Shown piece after piece: positions 1-10,639 of a stretch of 64,000 bases of DNA. Location: contig CM049315.1 of assembly GCA_026874595.1 (NCBI GenBank), forward strand, positions 77,224,401 through 77,288,400, given 5' to 3'. The position numbers and the translations under genes are program-made. Below the pieces are notes generated by a model that did no database searches, had not been told where the DNA came from, and worked only from the letters and a program-made list of their open reading frames with translations. The first letter of the stretch is position 1, and the number at the start of each line of letters is the position of its first letter. This stretch comes from Sipunculus nudus (lineage: Eukaryota > Annelida > Sipuncula > Golfingiida > Sipunculidae).

Positions 1-562
1 TGTAAGTACCTAACCTGTAAATACTTAACCCGGTGAGCACGCGCTGTAAGGACATAACCTGTAAATACTTAACCCGGTGAGCACGCGCTGTATGGACATC
101 ACCTGTAAATACTTAACCCGGTGAGCACGCGCTGTAAGGACATCACCTGTAAATACTTAACCCGGTGAGCACGCGCTGTAAGGACATAACCTGTAAATAC
201 ATAACCCGGTGAGCACGCGCTGTAAGGACCTAACCTGTAAATACTTAACCCGGTGAGCACGCGCTGTAAGGACATAACCTGTAAATACTTAACCCGGTGA
301 GCACGCGCTGTATGGACATCACCTGTAAATACTTAACCCGGTGAGCACGCGCTGTAAGGACATCACCTGTAAATACTTAACCCGGTGAGCACGCGCTGTA
401 AGGACATAACCTGTAAATACATAACCCGGTGAGCACGCGCTGTAAGGACCTAACCTGTAAATACATAACCCAGTGAGCACGCGCTGTGAGGACCTAACCT
501 GTAAATACATAACCCGGTGAGCACGCGCTGTAAGGACCTAACCTGTAAAAACATAACCCGGT
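1..562. repeat. 44-bp satellite/minisatellite array with 220-bp higher-order period
   Basis: About 12.8 tandem copies of a 44-bp unit, each ending in CCCGGTGAGCACGCGC. The array runs off the left edge, so its full size is unknown. Variant monomers recur in order: copies 2-5 (from 45) and 7-10 (from 265) carry the same series of variants (GGACATAAC, TATGGACATCAC, AAGGACATCAC, then a copy with ATACATAACC), so five monomers form a 220-bp higher-order unit. The last three copies (from 441) diverge and do not continue the pattern. Open frames here are by-products of the repeat. Confidence 0.95.
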
Positions 563-851
563 TAATAAATGATAAAACATTTACATTCTTCCGAATGGAT
601 ATGGCAAATATATTACCTTATACAGATATTGAATACATATAACAGAATATATATGAATGGAACAATAAAGGGTATAATAATTATGTATTAATACAGTTTA
701 AAAGAATATAAATAATATACTGCTAGAAACATGGTTGTTATACATGAAGATGTAAAGCACATATATAAATCTCACCATGCAAGTTAATAATATGACAGTT
801 TATGATAAACATACATGAATAATTATAAAATTGTACTATCGCATCAAACAG

Positions 852-930
852 CTATATATATATATATATATGAACACTGAAGATATATATACTATGTAGA
901 TGAATCCGTGACAAACACACACACACAGAC

Positions 931-1007
<77 letters not shown>
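852..1007. repeat. (TA)n and (AC)n microsatellite cluster
   Basis: Alternating TA tracts (852-871, 937-965, 974-1007) with short AC and GT runs between. The preceding 563-850 is AT-rich unique sequence in which I see nothing. Confidence 0.9.
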
Positions 1008-1011
<4 letters not shown>

Positions 1012-1070
1012 CATCGTCTCTTATTTGAGCTGTTTTGTAATGTTATAATTCAGTTAAGACTTACTAGAAT

Positions 1071-1390
1071 GTTCCATTGCCTCCGCAAGGGGGATATGCG
1101 TTCATTCCTGTTCGTGTGTTTGTATGTTTGTGTGTTTGAGTGCTTGCTCCCAACATAACTCCAGCAGTTATGAACGGAATCTGATGAAATTGTCAGGGCA
1201 TTTCGGAAAACGGGCTAATGAAGAATCGATTAGGTTTTTCTGTCGATCTGCAACATGATCAAGTTCCAGGAACGTCATCAAAGGATATTCACAAATACAC
1301 GGTCATTTATGCATGCACGAATAAACCTGCCAGTATGGACCGAATAAGTAAATGGCTGAGGCTTGCATTCATTTTAATGCAGATTTCTAA
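1071..1390 (+). mobile_element. Helitron-like non-autonomous element, copy A
   Basis: First of nine related copies in the window. The family has a 5' segment with CCTCCGCC followed by GGTATGCGTTC, then a GT-rich stretch, a conserved body (ATGAACGGAATCTGATGAAA; AATATTCACAAAT; TTATGCACGAAT; GGGCCGAATAAGTGAATG), and a 3' end with GGCGGAGGCTTGCATTC, an AGAATGCA hairpin partner, then about 5 nt and CTAG. CCTCCGCC near the 5' end and GGCGGAGG near the 3' end are subterminal inverted repeats. A hairpin just before CTRR is a Helitron/HINE hallmark; the class assignment is inference. In this copy the segment between the body and the 3' end is deleted. An open frame here (1218-1421) is a by-product. 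Confidence 0.65.
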
Positions 1391-1549
1391 ATACTTTAGT
1401 ACGTACTTATGTAAGAGATAAAAATTCGTGTTCATATAGCTATGGCGATTAAACGAATTGAGACATTTAATATATACTGAATAACTTATTATTTTTCAGC
1501 CCAGAGTAATTCAAGTGTGTTGGTGTGTGTATATTGTTTAAAGTGTTAC

Positions 1550-2060
1550 ATCAGAAGCCATTATGCGCAGCCCCTCGGTGGCGGCTAAATGTGTGAACCA
1601 CTGATGCGATAACTTTCATCAGACCCGCTGCAAACATATCGACTGGCGGTTCTAAACAGCTTGAATCAATTGTTCCGGAAACCCCTACCTTTCCAATCCA
1701 TATCAAGCCATTATCCGAGCTGTATTCACCAAAACAATTGCAGTGTATGAACGAGATTCCCAAAGGCACGGAACAAAATTGATGGGGGTGCTATGGACCC
1801 GGCATAGCTCGCCCTCGAAACTTTTGATTGTAAAGATGGAACTTTTGCCGCCAACATTGCAGGCTTGATTTGTGCGACTCATGACCGAGAAATTGCATTA
1901 TGGTGTTGGGAGGCTTTTTGTGATGTAATTCACCTTGGCGCCTGGGACAACACTGTTCAGAATGCCCTGTTTTAGCCGCAGAGAACATTTCTGATGTATT
2001 CGCCGGAACATGAGATAACATTGATGTCGACGTCCTCCGGCTACGAATGTGACACTTACT
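1550..2060. other. Unrecognised moderately GC-rich stretch, possibly an old transposon remnant
   Basis: Less AT-rich than its flanks, with several short overlapping open frames on the minus strand (1551-1769, 1791-2021, 1898-2224). One translated piece near 2100-2170 contains a CxxC-type string (GRCLVCKTK), faintly like the C-terminal zinc ribbon of piggyBac-type transposases. This is too short and disrupted to call, and no frame is long enough for a gene. Confidence 0.2.
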
Positions 2061-2434
2061 GATAAAGAAGTGTAAATGTGCTTTGTCTTACATACCAAGC
2101 ACCGGCCGCTCTTCCTGCATGGCCTTGGCTTTTCTTTCTGTATTTCTGTCTGTTGCGTTTCGATAAAGCGTTTGTACGTAAGATCCTCCGGCCATTTTTT
2201 TTTATTCCTCCGCCAGGAGGGCATGCTTTCACCCCCGTTCGTGTGTGTGTGTTTACAGCATGCACACGAACTAATGAAAGAATTTCATGAAGTTTTTAGA
2301 ATTTTTCGGGAATGGGACAATGAAGAAGCGATGAGATTTTGGTGTGGATCAGGCACATGCTCAAGGAGTATTCACGAATGTACGGTCTCTTTCGCACAAA
2401 TGAAACTAGGAATATGGGCCGAATAAGTGAATGT

Positions 2435-2766
2435 TGTTACGAAGACAAATACTAAGGGGAAAATTATAGGCCGATCTGGGATTCGAACCCATAACGGTGG
2501 CGCACAAGTCCGCTTCACTAGCGAGACAGTTGGTCCGCTTTTATGTCACCCCGTAACACACCCCCTCTTAAGAGCGTTCTGCTATCAGAACGAGACTAAT
2601 TATCCCTGGAGTCACACTTTGAGTGGCTTATTCCCTGGCCCACAAAGTTAACCGTCACGTTGGACGAGCCCCCATTTTGTTACGAAGACAAATGGCTTAT
2701 GGGAAAACATTGGGCCGATCCCGGATCGGTCCAATGTTTTCCCCTCAACAATTTGTCTTCGTAACA
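2435..2766 (-). mobile_element. TRIM-like miniature LTR element, copy 1 (second LTR is a palindrome)
   Basis: Inserted in Helitron-like copy B with a perfect 4-bp target duplication, ATGT (2431-2434 and 2767-2770). Reads on the minus strand relative to the copy at 38098. One LTR is 2435-2558; it starts TGTTACGAAGAC, ends CCCCGTAACA and has lost about 30 bp in the tRNA-like segment, including the A box. The internal region is 2559-2677, with the complement of a TGG-type primer-binding site at its right end. The second LTR (2678-2766) is not a direct copy: it is an inverted duplication of one LTR end, so TGTTACGAAGACAAAT at 2678 is mirrored by ATTTGTCTTCGTAACA at 2751. No coding capacity. Confidence 0.75.
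2678..2766. repeat. 89-bp near-perfect palindrome inside TRIM copy 1
   Basis: Arms of about 40 bp meet around 2722 at the sequence CCGATCCCGGATCGG. The arms are two inverted copies of the same LTR end. Mismatches are few, mainly GGCTTATGG on one side versus CCCCTCAACA on the other. The sequence could extrude as a cruciform or hairpin. It replaces the normal second LTR. Confidence 0.9.
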
Positions 2767-2959
2767 ATGTAAACAGGGGTAGGAGGAGCATCCCACAGTA
2801 AGGACCCTCCACATTGTGGTGGCTTGCATTTCTTATAGAATGCAGATTTCTTTTTTATTTTTGTTATATATTTATTTCTAAAATGGTAAATTTCCCGCGT
2901 ATACTTTCCCATTTTGCCATGAACCTATTCGATCATTGTTATCTATTAATCAATCATTC

Positions 2960-3075
2960 AATCTTTCTGTCCATCTATCTATCTATGATTAGATCATATC
3001 TATCTATCTAATCTATCTATATGCTATCTAATCTATATACTTATCTATCGACCTACCTACCCACTTATATCTGCT
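2960..3075. repeat. Degenerate (ATCT)n microsatellite
   Basis: Runs of ATCT/ATCTAT with interruptions; the open frames across it are repeat translations. Confidence 0.85.
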
Positions 3076-3219
3076 ATCTATCCGACGGCTTTCCATTCCA
3101 TTTACAGAATGGAAGCGTTAATTCAAAAGAATTTGTTGGTCCAGGTAAAAGCTTCATTTTTTTTTTGCTTTTTACTATAAATGCATCTGCAACAATCCAT
3201 TCCGGTTTCGAACTATCTG

Positions 3220-3500
3220 ACAGGGGGTTTCAACCTGGGATCAACAGATTCGGTTTCTGCATATGCGGGTCCTGGATATGTAACTCTTACCCATTGCTTT
3301 GCCATAAGACCGATAAAACCCCCGAAAGGCGTACTCGTTTGTGAGTGAAACACACTTGTGGAGCGTCTTCCCAGAGCGCTCATCCTGTGTTGGGCCAACT
3401 GTGAATAAATCACACCGCTCCTCGAGATTCGAACTCATAATCTCCCTTTTTTTAAGCCCATGCTCTACAGCTTAAACCACAGAGGCCGGTTATATAAGCA
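3220..3500 (-). mobile_element. tRNA-derived SINE (AGAGCATGGGCT family)
   Basis: On the minus strand, a tRNA-like head at about 3500-3415 reads GTAGAGCATGGGCTTAAA, then GAGTTCGAATCTC (B box). A non-tRNA body follows to about 3220. The head resembles the plus-strand sequence at 48275-48350. Boundaries are approximate and no target duplication was identified. Minus-strand open frames here (3213-3438) are by-products. Confidence 0.5.
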
Positions 3501-4390
3501 TTGTTTCTCTGAATAGGTAAAACTCATCATAATAAAACAGAATTTAATCGAAATGTTATTATTTTATTTTAATGGAAAGTATACTGTAGGAGCGACTGGA
3601 ATTTCAGTTCAGTTTATATTCTTGAGCTTTTGTGATTTAGTTCTTGTTTATTAGCCATCATTTGAACTTACCTGTATCGAACTGAGAAACTTTTCGTTTG
3701 TCAAAGTGTGAAATAAGTGATATCAATTAAGTTTATAGTGGCATGATGTTCAACATTACCTTCCTCATCAGAAAAGCCATCGGCAAGACCCATAAAGCCG
3801 TTAGATTGATAATTTAATGGGTAGTGACTGAAAGCCAATGTCGCAGTCCTGAATGTTATTGACGAAGTGCCGTTCTAGCCATTGTGGAAAGATGATTGTT
3901 GAGAATTGATCGTTTATTTGGGTGATAGACCCAATCGGTCTGTTGTAGACCCATTTAGTGTGACCAATCTCTCACGAACTGTAATGGATTTTAAGCGTTC
4001 CTCCGACCAGGAATTGACTAAATTCAGCTTTATAATCCTTAGCTAACGGTTGACTGTAATACCATGACAACATGGTTTGCCCGTGCAGTGTGCCGCTCTT
4101 TCAGGAAGCTCGGGTAACGGTTCCAGCCAAGCGCGTGATTGGCAATTTAAATCTGATGTTAACACATGTTAATCCTAGCGAGGACTGATGAAGTGGACGG
4201 TGATGAGAGAATTTATCCAAACGGAACAGATGGAAGAATAATGAAAAGTAAATGGCTGAAGTGAATTACTACAGCAGTCAAAATTAGTACTCCGTATCGC
4301 CAAGCGCCAACTGATTGTCAAGTGTTCGCCAAATGTACATAGTGCGCTGAACTTAGGGCGATCAGAGCGTACTTGGTTAGAGTCAGTTAC
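3501..4390. other. Unique sequence, nothing recognised
   Basis: AT-rich, no long open frame, no clear repeat or RNA motif. Confidence 0.5.
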
Positions 4391-4397
4391 TGTCCTC

Positions 4398-4470
4398 TAT
4401 ATAACTGACTTAACTTGGATTTACTGTTCATTTTGGGGCAGACTCCCTGACTCAGACAACAAAGGTAAGA
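4398..4470 (+). promoter_or_regulatory. Candidate core promoter with short noncoding first exon
   Basis: TATATAA at 4398-4404 lies 32 bp before an initiator-like TTCATTTT (A at 4430). The following 35 nt contain TGACTCA (AP-1 type) at about 4448 and end CAACAAAG, followed directly by a strong donor, GTAAGA, at 4465. TATA, initiator and donor at normal spacing fit a short 5' UTR exon of a plus-strand gene with downstream exons outside the window. Inference only; such combinations also arise by chance in AT-rich DNA. Confidence 0.2.
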
Positions 4471-5790
4471 TTTACTTCTATTGGTGAATCAGTGTGCGAG
4501 GTTGTTCAGAAACGTTTCTTTAAAGTTACTAGCGGTATACCGACATACGACTAGCGACATTCGCCTTGTAGATTGAACATTAAAGGGCAGCCCCCGTTAG
4601 TGGTTTCGATTTTTTTTTTGCGAGACCAAAGTTTTATAAAGGCACCAAAGTATGATAGGAATGTTCTACGAGGGCAGTTTCAGGGTGGGATTGTAGTGTT
4701 TTTAGGGCCTGCATCTTTCGGTGGTTTGGATCCGCATCTTTCAAGTAGAAGCTGGAAGATCGCCTGGGCATAACCGCGCCCTCATCCGCAAATAATACTA
4801 GGATGCATACCTTGTTTTAAGATTTTCACCGTTTTATGCTATGAACTTTGACTTCCATGGCTTATATAATGTTTCTTGATTTAGGGCATAAATAAATATA
4901 TCCATTTTTAATGCAATTTATCTGTATCCTTTCTTAATATGTCATATGAGGGCACCCTTGTGGGGATACACAATCTGATCTCTTCTTGTCAGGTCTGCAA
5001 TTTACAAATTTTCTACGTGTCCCTGCGGTTAAAACACACCGGTACACCACCGGTACTCATATTTGAGAGATGTTAATCGCACAGCCTGTTCATCTTTATA
5101 TAGCTCCCATGCAAGTGAGGTACCAAACACAGCCCCGATGAGGCACACTGCGAAGAATCGGACTCACAACAGTACGCCTCTGCTGTTTTGGATTTGTGGG
5201 TTTCGAAATCTGCGGCCTATAATGCACCAGAGCTTCTAACAACACCAGCGGCGTAGGTATAAATGTGATGAGGTGGGAAGCCTCATGGCCTACAGGTACA
5301 CTGTCAATTGAAATAAACCGGACTAATCGTTAGCATTTTTAGTGTACTTTCTAACAACACCAAACATGAGCGGGAAAAGTTCCGTTTTTTACTCAACATA
5401 TCGGTAAACTCCTCCGCATGATTGTTGAATTTCTTACCGCATGAATGCAAGCATGGCTCGCACGGGTTACTGGACGCAGCCTACTTGTATATGCGATACA
5501 GAAAATGACTCGTTACCATAGACACTGGGTTTCAGTTTGGGTTGTGTGGTAACATGTATTCTCACGTGTTAAATCATCATTCATGTTAAGATTATGGGCT
5601 GTTTATCACAATATGAATGCAACATGATAAAAGACCACTGCGATGCATTCCTCGATATTGCTTGTATCACGACTCAAGTAGTCTTACCAGCCCAATTATC
5701 ATTGCCTACTGAGTCGGGTTGTCACAGCTATAGGTTAGGACAGGCTAAATACTAGACCAACAATCTTAACATTTAGTTAAACTGTGGATG
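4471..5790. other. Unique sequence, nothing recognised
   Basis: No open frame above 66 codons and no repeat that I can pair with another place in the window. Confidence 0.5.
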
Positions 5791-5804
5791 AAAGGCCATA
5801 GCCT

Positions 5805-5880
5805 GCCACTGTCAGATTCGAACCCACACCTTCCAGTTTAAAAGCTCAGGAGTGAGACCACTCGACCATCAGCACTCTTA
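5805..5880 (-). mobile_element. tRNA-like sequence, probably SINE head
   Basis: The minus strand reads GGTCGAGTGGTCTCACTCC (A-box region) and, about 30 nt later, GTGGGTTCGAATCTGAC (B box). Spacing is tRNA-like, but the acceptor-stem halves do not pair well, so a functional tRNA is unlikely. Confidence 0.45.
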
Positions 5881-5889
5881 TTACTGCAT

Positions 5890-6780
5890 TGATGTAGATG
5901 AAGGTTTCGCTGTGTGTCGTCACTATAGTCTGTTTCGTCCTCTCCTGTTCACTGGTTTTTTTTCCTATAGAAATGTTTATTAGTTTTATTTTGAGGGAGA
6001 AATGGTGATTTAAGATAGAAGCTCAATGAGCCAAATTTTCACCAAGAACAATAAACAATTCACAAAGTTTTAGAAAGAGAACTATTTTAAAATATGAGAA
6101 ATCAGTCTACATTTTACAACATATCATTCCAAATTATGGCAATCAAGGTCGCATGGTCACATGCAAAAACACCATCAGATGACAGTAGCTGATTGGTTGA
6201 TGTCATGTATACACTAAAAATATGACTAACGTTAACAAAGATGGACGCTTATGCAGGGTAACATCTTCTGTGTCAGATCATTGGAAAGAGTAAAGTAAGG
6301 TTGGTGAAAAACAAACTGGAGATTTATATAAATTTTTGAATCTCACATTAGGTCATACTTCTACATGCAGATTTCTAGTAAATTATTAAAAAAAATTCAA
6401 GAAAAGTATTTCTAACAAAACACAAGTGGACACAGATTGACGGAACATCTAGTCTTTTGAGTCTTGTTACTATCTGAAACATGATAAGCCGAAGCATATC
6501 ATGAAATTAAATGGATATACGATGAATTTGATGCTCCTTTACCAAAGTAGGTTCATATCAAATCTTTATTAAAAACAAGCTGTAAAATCTAATCAGTATT
6601 CCAAACAGAATCGATATAATAAATCCTGGATTTTAAACAAGAAGCACTCGATGTAGGGTTGATAAGATCTTCGCTGATTGCCGGAACCATCAGAGGGCGC
6701 CCATGCATGCCCATTTCTGGGCACCTCATACACACGGATGTTAATGATAATGCCTCAGGTAGAAACAGACAACCAACTTA
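5890..6780. other. AT-rich unique sequence, nothing recognised
   Basis: No supported feature before the (TA)n tract. Confidence 0.5.
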
Positions 6781-6782
6781 AT

Positions 6783-6783
<1 letters not shown>

Positions 6784-6851
<68 letters not shown>
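6784..6851. repeat. (TA)n microsatellite
   Basis: Nearly pure TA dinucleotides for about 68 bp; its translated frame (alternating Tyr/Ile) is meaningless. Confidence 0.95.
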
Positions 6852-6854
<3 letters not shown>

Positions 6855-6988
6855 CCACGCGCACCATATAAAGCCATCAGGTCTCCCAGTTTCATGCACG
6901 GTCAATGTGTTGACACATGATGTCGATAGTGCGAAGTGACGTCACGTCGCTGGTTCCAATAAAAGTCTGCGAATACGCACAAGTGTTT

Positions 6989-7083
6989 GGGATCTCTGGT
7001 AACTTATAGTGGTAGACCGGCCAACCGAAACTCGGGTTCGATTCCCGTCCGGAGTGAACCGACTTATCTGTGTATTCATTGCT

Positions 7084-7124
<41 letters not shown>
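6989..7124 (+). mobile_element. tRNA-derived SINE with (CT)n tail
   Basis: Head 6989-7062 contains TATAGTGGTAGACCGG (A box) and CGGGTTCGATTCCCG (perfect B box with T-stem pairing). The D-arm to T-arm distance is shorter than in a normal tRNA. It is followed closely by a (CT)n tract (7086-7124) that may be the 3' tail. Confidence 0.5.
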
Positions 7125-7127
<3 letters not shown>

Positions 7128-8378
7128 CCAGCGACCATAATACTAGTTTTATATACTGTATAGACTGGTCAGCATCGTCGATTGGCGGCAGCCATCTTGA
7201 AAAAAGAGCAATTATAAAACTGTTGTTTATCAGTTTGAAAATTTCGTCACGACCCCGTCTTTACGAAGACCACGTCGAACAGGGCAATAGTCTAAAAAAG
7301 TGCTACATGGCCCAAGGTAAGATGGATGGCTGAGCTACGTCAGTCGCTGTAACGACTAAATTGAGTTGAACTGTTCATTAAACCGATATCAACAGTGGTT
7401 TGATTAGTGGCTTTGTAATTCTTGAACTGATTGCATCTCATTAATCAAATTTAACTGCAGTAAGTTTATTTCTTTTGTTTCGTCGTCATTTGTAGAACTC
7501 CCAGGGGTCATATAAACTCGCAATTACCAGCTGCTATTCATTGAAGCTGTTTAAACCAGATGACACAAGTACAAATGCTCGGGCTAATTTAGGTCCGGTG
7601 TCATCTTTGATGTTACATTAAATCTGATTATGTAATTTCTGATTTTAGCAGTGAGAATGTCAGATCATGGAAATTGAAAGGGGAAAACCCTAAATGAACC
7701 CTAAATGAACAAGCTTTTTTTCAAGACCCGGAAAGGAACCGTCTCCCCGCGGGGCAGCGGTAAATCGACGCATTTTAAAATGCACTAGTTCAACCGCTGG
7801 TTAAGATTATAGCCATCCATGAAATAAGCCAACAAATGGCGGCGCGGTGGCCGCAAAGATAAGTTTTGCGTATGATGTAACTTTGCACCTTGGCACCTGT
7901 AATCCCAGACCGCAGGAGTAATGCCATGAAAACATAAAGGTTTACTTACGCTCGGCACAAAAACATGGCCAATTCACTTGGTACGACAAGATGGTCTCCC
8001 GTTCTTCAAATTTCCTTATGAAATCTACCAGTTTGACAGATAAAAGTGCCAAAACCATATTTGCTTCCTTCGGTTGACCAGCCTAATAATTACAAAGTGT
8101 GTGTCCCCATTTCGATTTCCGTCACAAAATAATAATCTGATTGGTCCTACATTTCATCCCGAGTCCTCTTGGCCTAATCCAGGATATAAAACCGGACGTG
8201 CATCGCTTTAGAATCACACGGCTTTGATAAAAATGTACAAAGAACAGCGAACATTAACCTTTAGATCATGATCGAATTTCGCGAAGATATAAACAATAGC
8301 TCTTTTATACAAAAGTACCCTTGTTATCAATGCAATTTCCCCAATTTCCTTGGAGCCATATAGATCTCACGCCCTGTC
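7125..8378. other. Unique sequence, nothing recognised
   Basis: Contains a short direct repeat (CCCTAAATGAA, twice near 7690). No gene or transposon signature. Confidence 0.5.
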
Positions 8379-8700
8379 GAGCAGAGACCTTGCTCCTGCG
8401 AGACCAGCAGCATGCTATTTCATGAATAATTAACAAGAAAAATGAACCAGTTAGGTTGCTAAACAACGGCACGTCTACGCCACTAGGAAACGTTGGGAGA
8501 CGTAACAGAGAATCTGACCAATCAAATAAAGGTTTATAAACCTTGTGAGTATCAGGTGCATGTTTTCTTGTTGATAAAACAATTTTATCAGTTTTTTTAA
8601 AACAGTTTACTTTTATAACTTTGGATTTGATTGGCTATTATGATTTTGGTCCCATCACATGCGCGCCTTCAAGAGGCCTGCTGAGACAAGGTCTCTGCTC
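8379..8700. mobile_element. Fold-back/MITE-like element
   Basis: Perfect 14-bp terminal inverted repeats, GAGCAGAGACCTTG (8379-8392) and CAAGGTCTCTGCTC (8687-8700), enclose about 322 bp of AT-rich sequence. GAGACCTTGCTCC-like strings recur at 8391-8405 and 8710-8724, so the termini are themselves repetitive. No target duplication was found; transposon status is inference. Confidence 0.45.
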
Positions 8701-8879
8701 AACCGTGCTTGAGACCTTGCTCCCAGGAAGATATTCAAGGGAGGCGATACACGGTGCCGGCCCCGAAAGCTACATGCTCTTGAGGTATATTTAAACAAAG
8801 TTAGTCTGTATTGAAAAACAATTTGTATATGTGATTCCTTGACAAAGTACCTCGGGTTGCTGAGCCTGCCAATTTGAGA

Positions 8880-9560
8880 GAACCCACGCTCTGAGAGTTA
8901 TGAACATACAGAGCGCGGATCACTCCGAGAGTTATGGCACCGCTCAAATCGATCCAAAGTGGAATGTAATTTCACGTTCATGTCCGGGGAGCAGCCATCA
9001 ACAATCCTGCCAATTTGATTATTTGAACACCAAGTGTTGCTTTGCATTTTCACATGTAAGCGTGTAGTGTTGATCAAATTTCCAGCACTGTAACAGCCAT
9101 TAACAGCCAGGAATGAATCACGTTTGCTGTTTGCTGCCATGTCGAACCCCAAGGCCGCGGTGCCAACCTGGGGCCAGTTTAACCCGTGTACGGATGAACG
9201 AATGTGAACTCAGAACTCGCCCTCCGTGTCTATCGGGTAAATTGGCATGTCAATGCAGCTGTCAAAAGCTTGTTCAGTCGTTATTACGCCGTGGTTGTCT
9301 TTGGTACCAGGTGTGTTAACAGATACGGCCTAGCACTGCATGCGGCAGGGCGGGGACCCTCACCAACAGCTGGTCTGGAGCGCGCAACGCACAGAAAGAG
9401 GTATTTGGTTAAAACAACACATTTTTGTCAGCAGCGTATTGCAGCGGGGTCAAAGGTCAACTCTGCTTTATTTTGCTCTTGTTATCGTGATTGTTGTGTA
9501 CTACCCGAGATGGAACTTGATCTAACTGGGCATGTGGCGTGTTCGTATTGTCTTCCAATC
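8880..9560. other. GC-richer unique stretch with overlapping short open frames
   Basis: Both strands are fairly free of stops, giving frames of 61-122 codons (9204-9572 is the longest), but several overlap in different frames and none matches a family I know. Could be a regulatory element or a degenerate exon. Confidence 0.25.
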
Positions 9561-9707
9561 TTTATCTTATAAAACAGCCCAGCGTGGCCGGATCATAGCG
9601 CAGCGGAATTAACAATGAACATACCACGGGATGTCTCCAGTGACAGTGCTAGATGAGTTCACTTGTTTTTATTGTAGTACATGACTGTCTCATAACCTAG
9701 ATAACCT

Positions 9708-9717
9708 AGCGCCATCT
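9708..9717 (-). promoter_or_regulatory. CTCF-core-like motif
   Basis: AGCGCCATCT is the reverse complement of AGATGGCGCT, which matches the core of the CTCF motif known from flies and vertebrates. A second identical 10-mer is at 10387. Sequence match only. Confidence 0.25.
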
Positions 9718-10386
9718 ATTTCTCATCGTTGTCAACATTTTTTTTGTATTCTACCTTCCGCTATGCGCTTGGAGGAAATGAAAATTAGAAAAAAATATTA
9801 TATATATGTGTGTAAGTTTTAGTATGAATTTCAAAACCGTCCTTCCGATTGTTTGATAAGTTAAACAGGTTCAAAGATTTATCTTAAAAAAAATTTCCGT
9901 TTTTGTAAATCAAATTAACATTAAAAACTTAAGAATTATTTCATTGGACGGTTTTGTTATCCGTACTGTAAAATCACATTAACATAATTTTAGATTATAT
10001 CTAACTTATGCTTTCTGAGAAATAAAAAATTGATTTAGAAAAGTTTTATTTAACAAACCTTTTTTAAAACTGTTCCTTCTTGTATGGTTAGGAAGAACAA
10101 ACACCAAAGTTTAATCTTGTTATAACAGTTTAACTTTTCAATTTCCACTTAATTTTGTGATACAAATTTGTTTAGGGCTGTCAAATTATCAAAAACACCC
10201 TGAAATATTGTATAGTTGTAGGGTACTGACGCCGGAGGTACTTAACCATTTGGTTGCTCATTAGAAATGCTGTTTCTGGTCTTTAAATGTGTAAGGAACA
10301 AAGCCAAGTATTCCCTGAGGGGTCATTTTGTATATTCTCCCATAAAGCCCGAAGAATTTGACATTGTTTCGCAAAGGGACTGTCGC

Positions 10387-10396
10387 AGCGCCATCT
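10387..10396 (-). promoter_or_regulatory. CTCF-core-like motif
   Basis: Second AGCGCCATCT in the same orientation, 679 bp from the first. The intervening 9.8-10.3 kb is very AT-rich and lacks other features. Confidence 0.25.
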
Positions 10397-10639
10397 ATCA
10401 GAGAATACGCCATTGCATGAACGCGGCTAATTTAACTCGGCCCATGGAAAACTCGGCTGCAGTCCCACGGATTTGTCGCAATGAAAAAATAGATAATATA
10501 CTCATAGAAATAAAGACAGGTCGACTTATTGATTGTAATATCTCAAGTATTTTTATCCATGTCAAACATATATATATATTCTTTAGTTGAAATTTCATAT
10601 TCCGAAAGCGGAATGGAATTTTGCAGATGAACATAGTAC

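Larger units (their letters stand above)
2203..2853 (+). mobile_element. Helitron-like element, copy B, split by a TRIM-like insertion
   Basis: Same family as 1071-1390. The 5' CCTCCGCC motif is at about 2206, and the body reaches GGGCCGAATAAGTGAATG at 2417-2434. The copy is then interrupted by the element at 2435-2766 and resumes at 2767 with the family's AAACAGGGG and GGCTTGCATT, ending with the hairpin partner AGAATGCAGATTTC near 2850. The interruption is flanked by ATGT on both sides, which proves that this copy predates the insertion. Confidence 0.7.

Noticed and set aside
1-562. CRISPR-like array (regular 44-bp repeats)
   Set aside because: There are no unique spacers: the whole unit repeats, and the setting is eukaryotic.
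1898-2224. piggyBac-like zinc ribbon in a minus-strand frame
   Set aside because: Only one CxxC-type string matches the impression; the rest does not fit and the frame is short.
9204-9572. 122-codon plus-strand frame
   Set aside because: Two other overlapping frames are open too, and no motif, signal peptide or splice context supports it.
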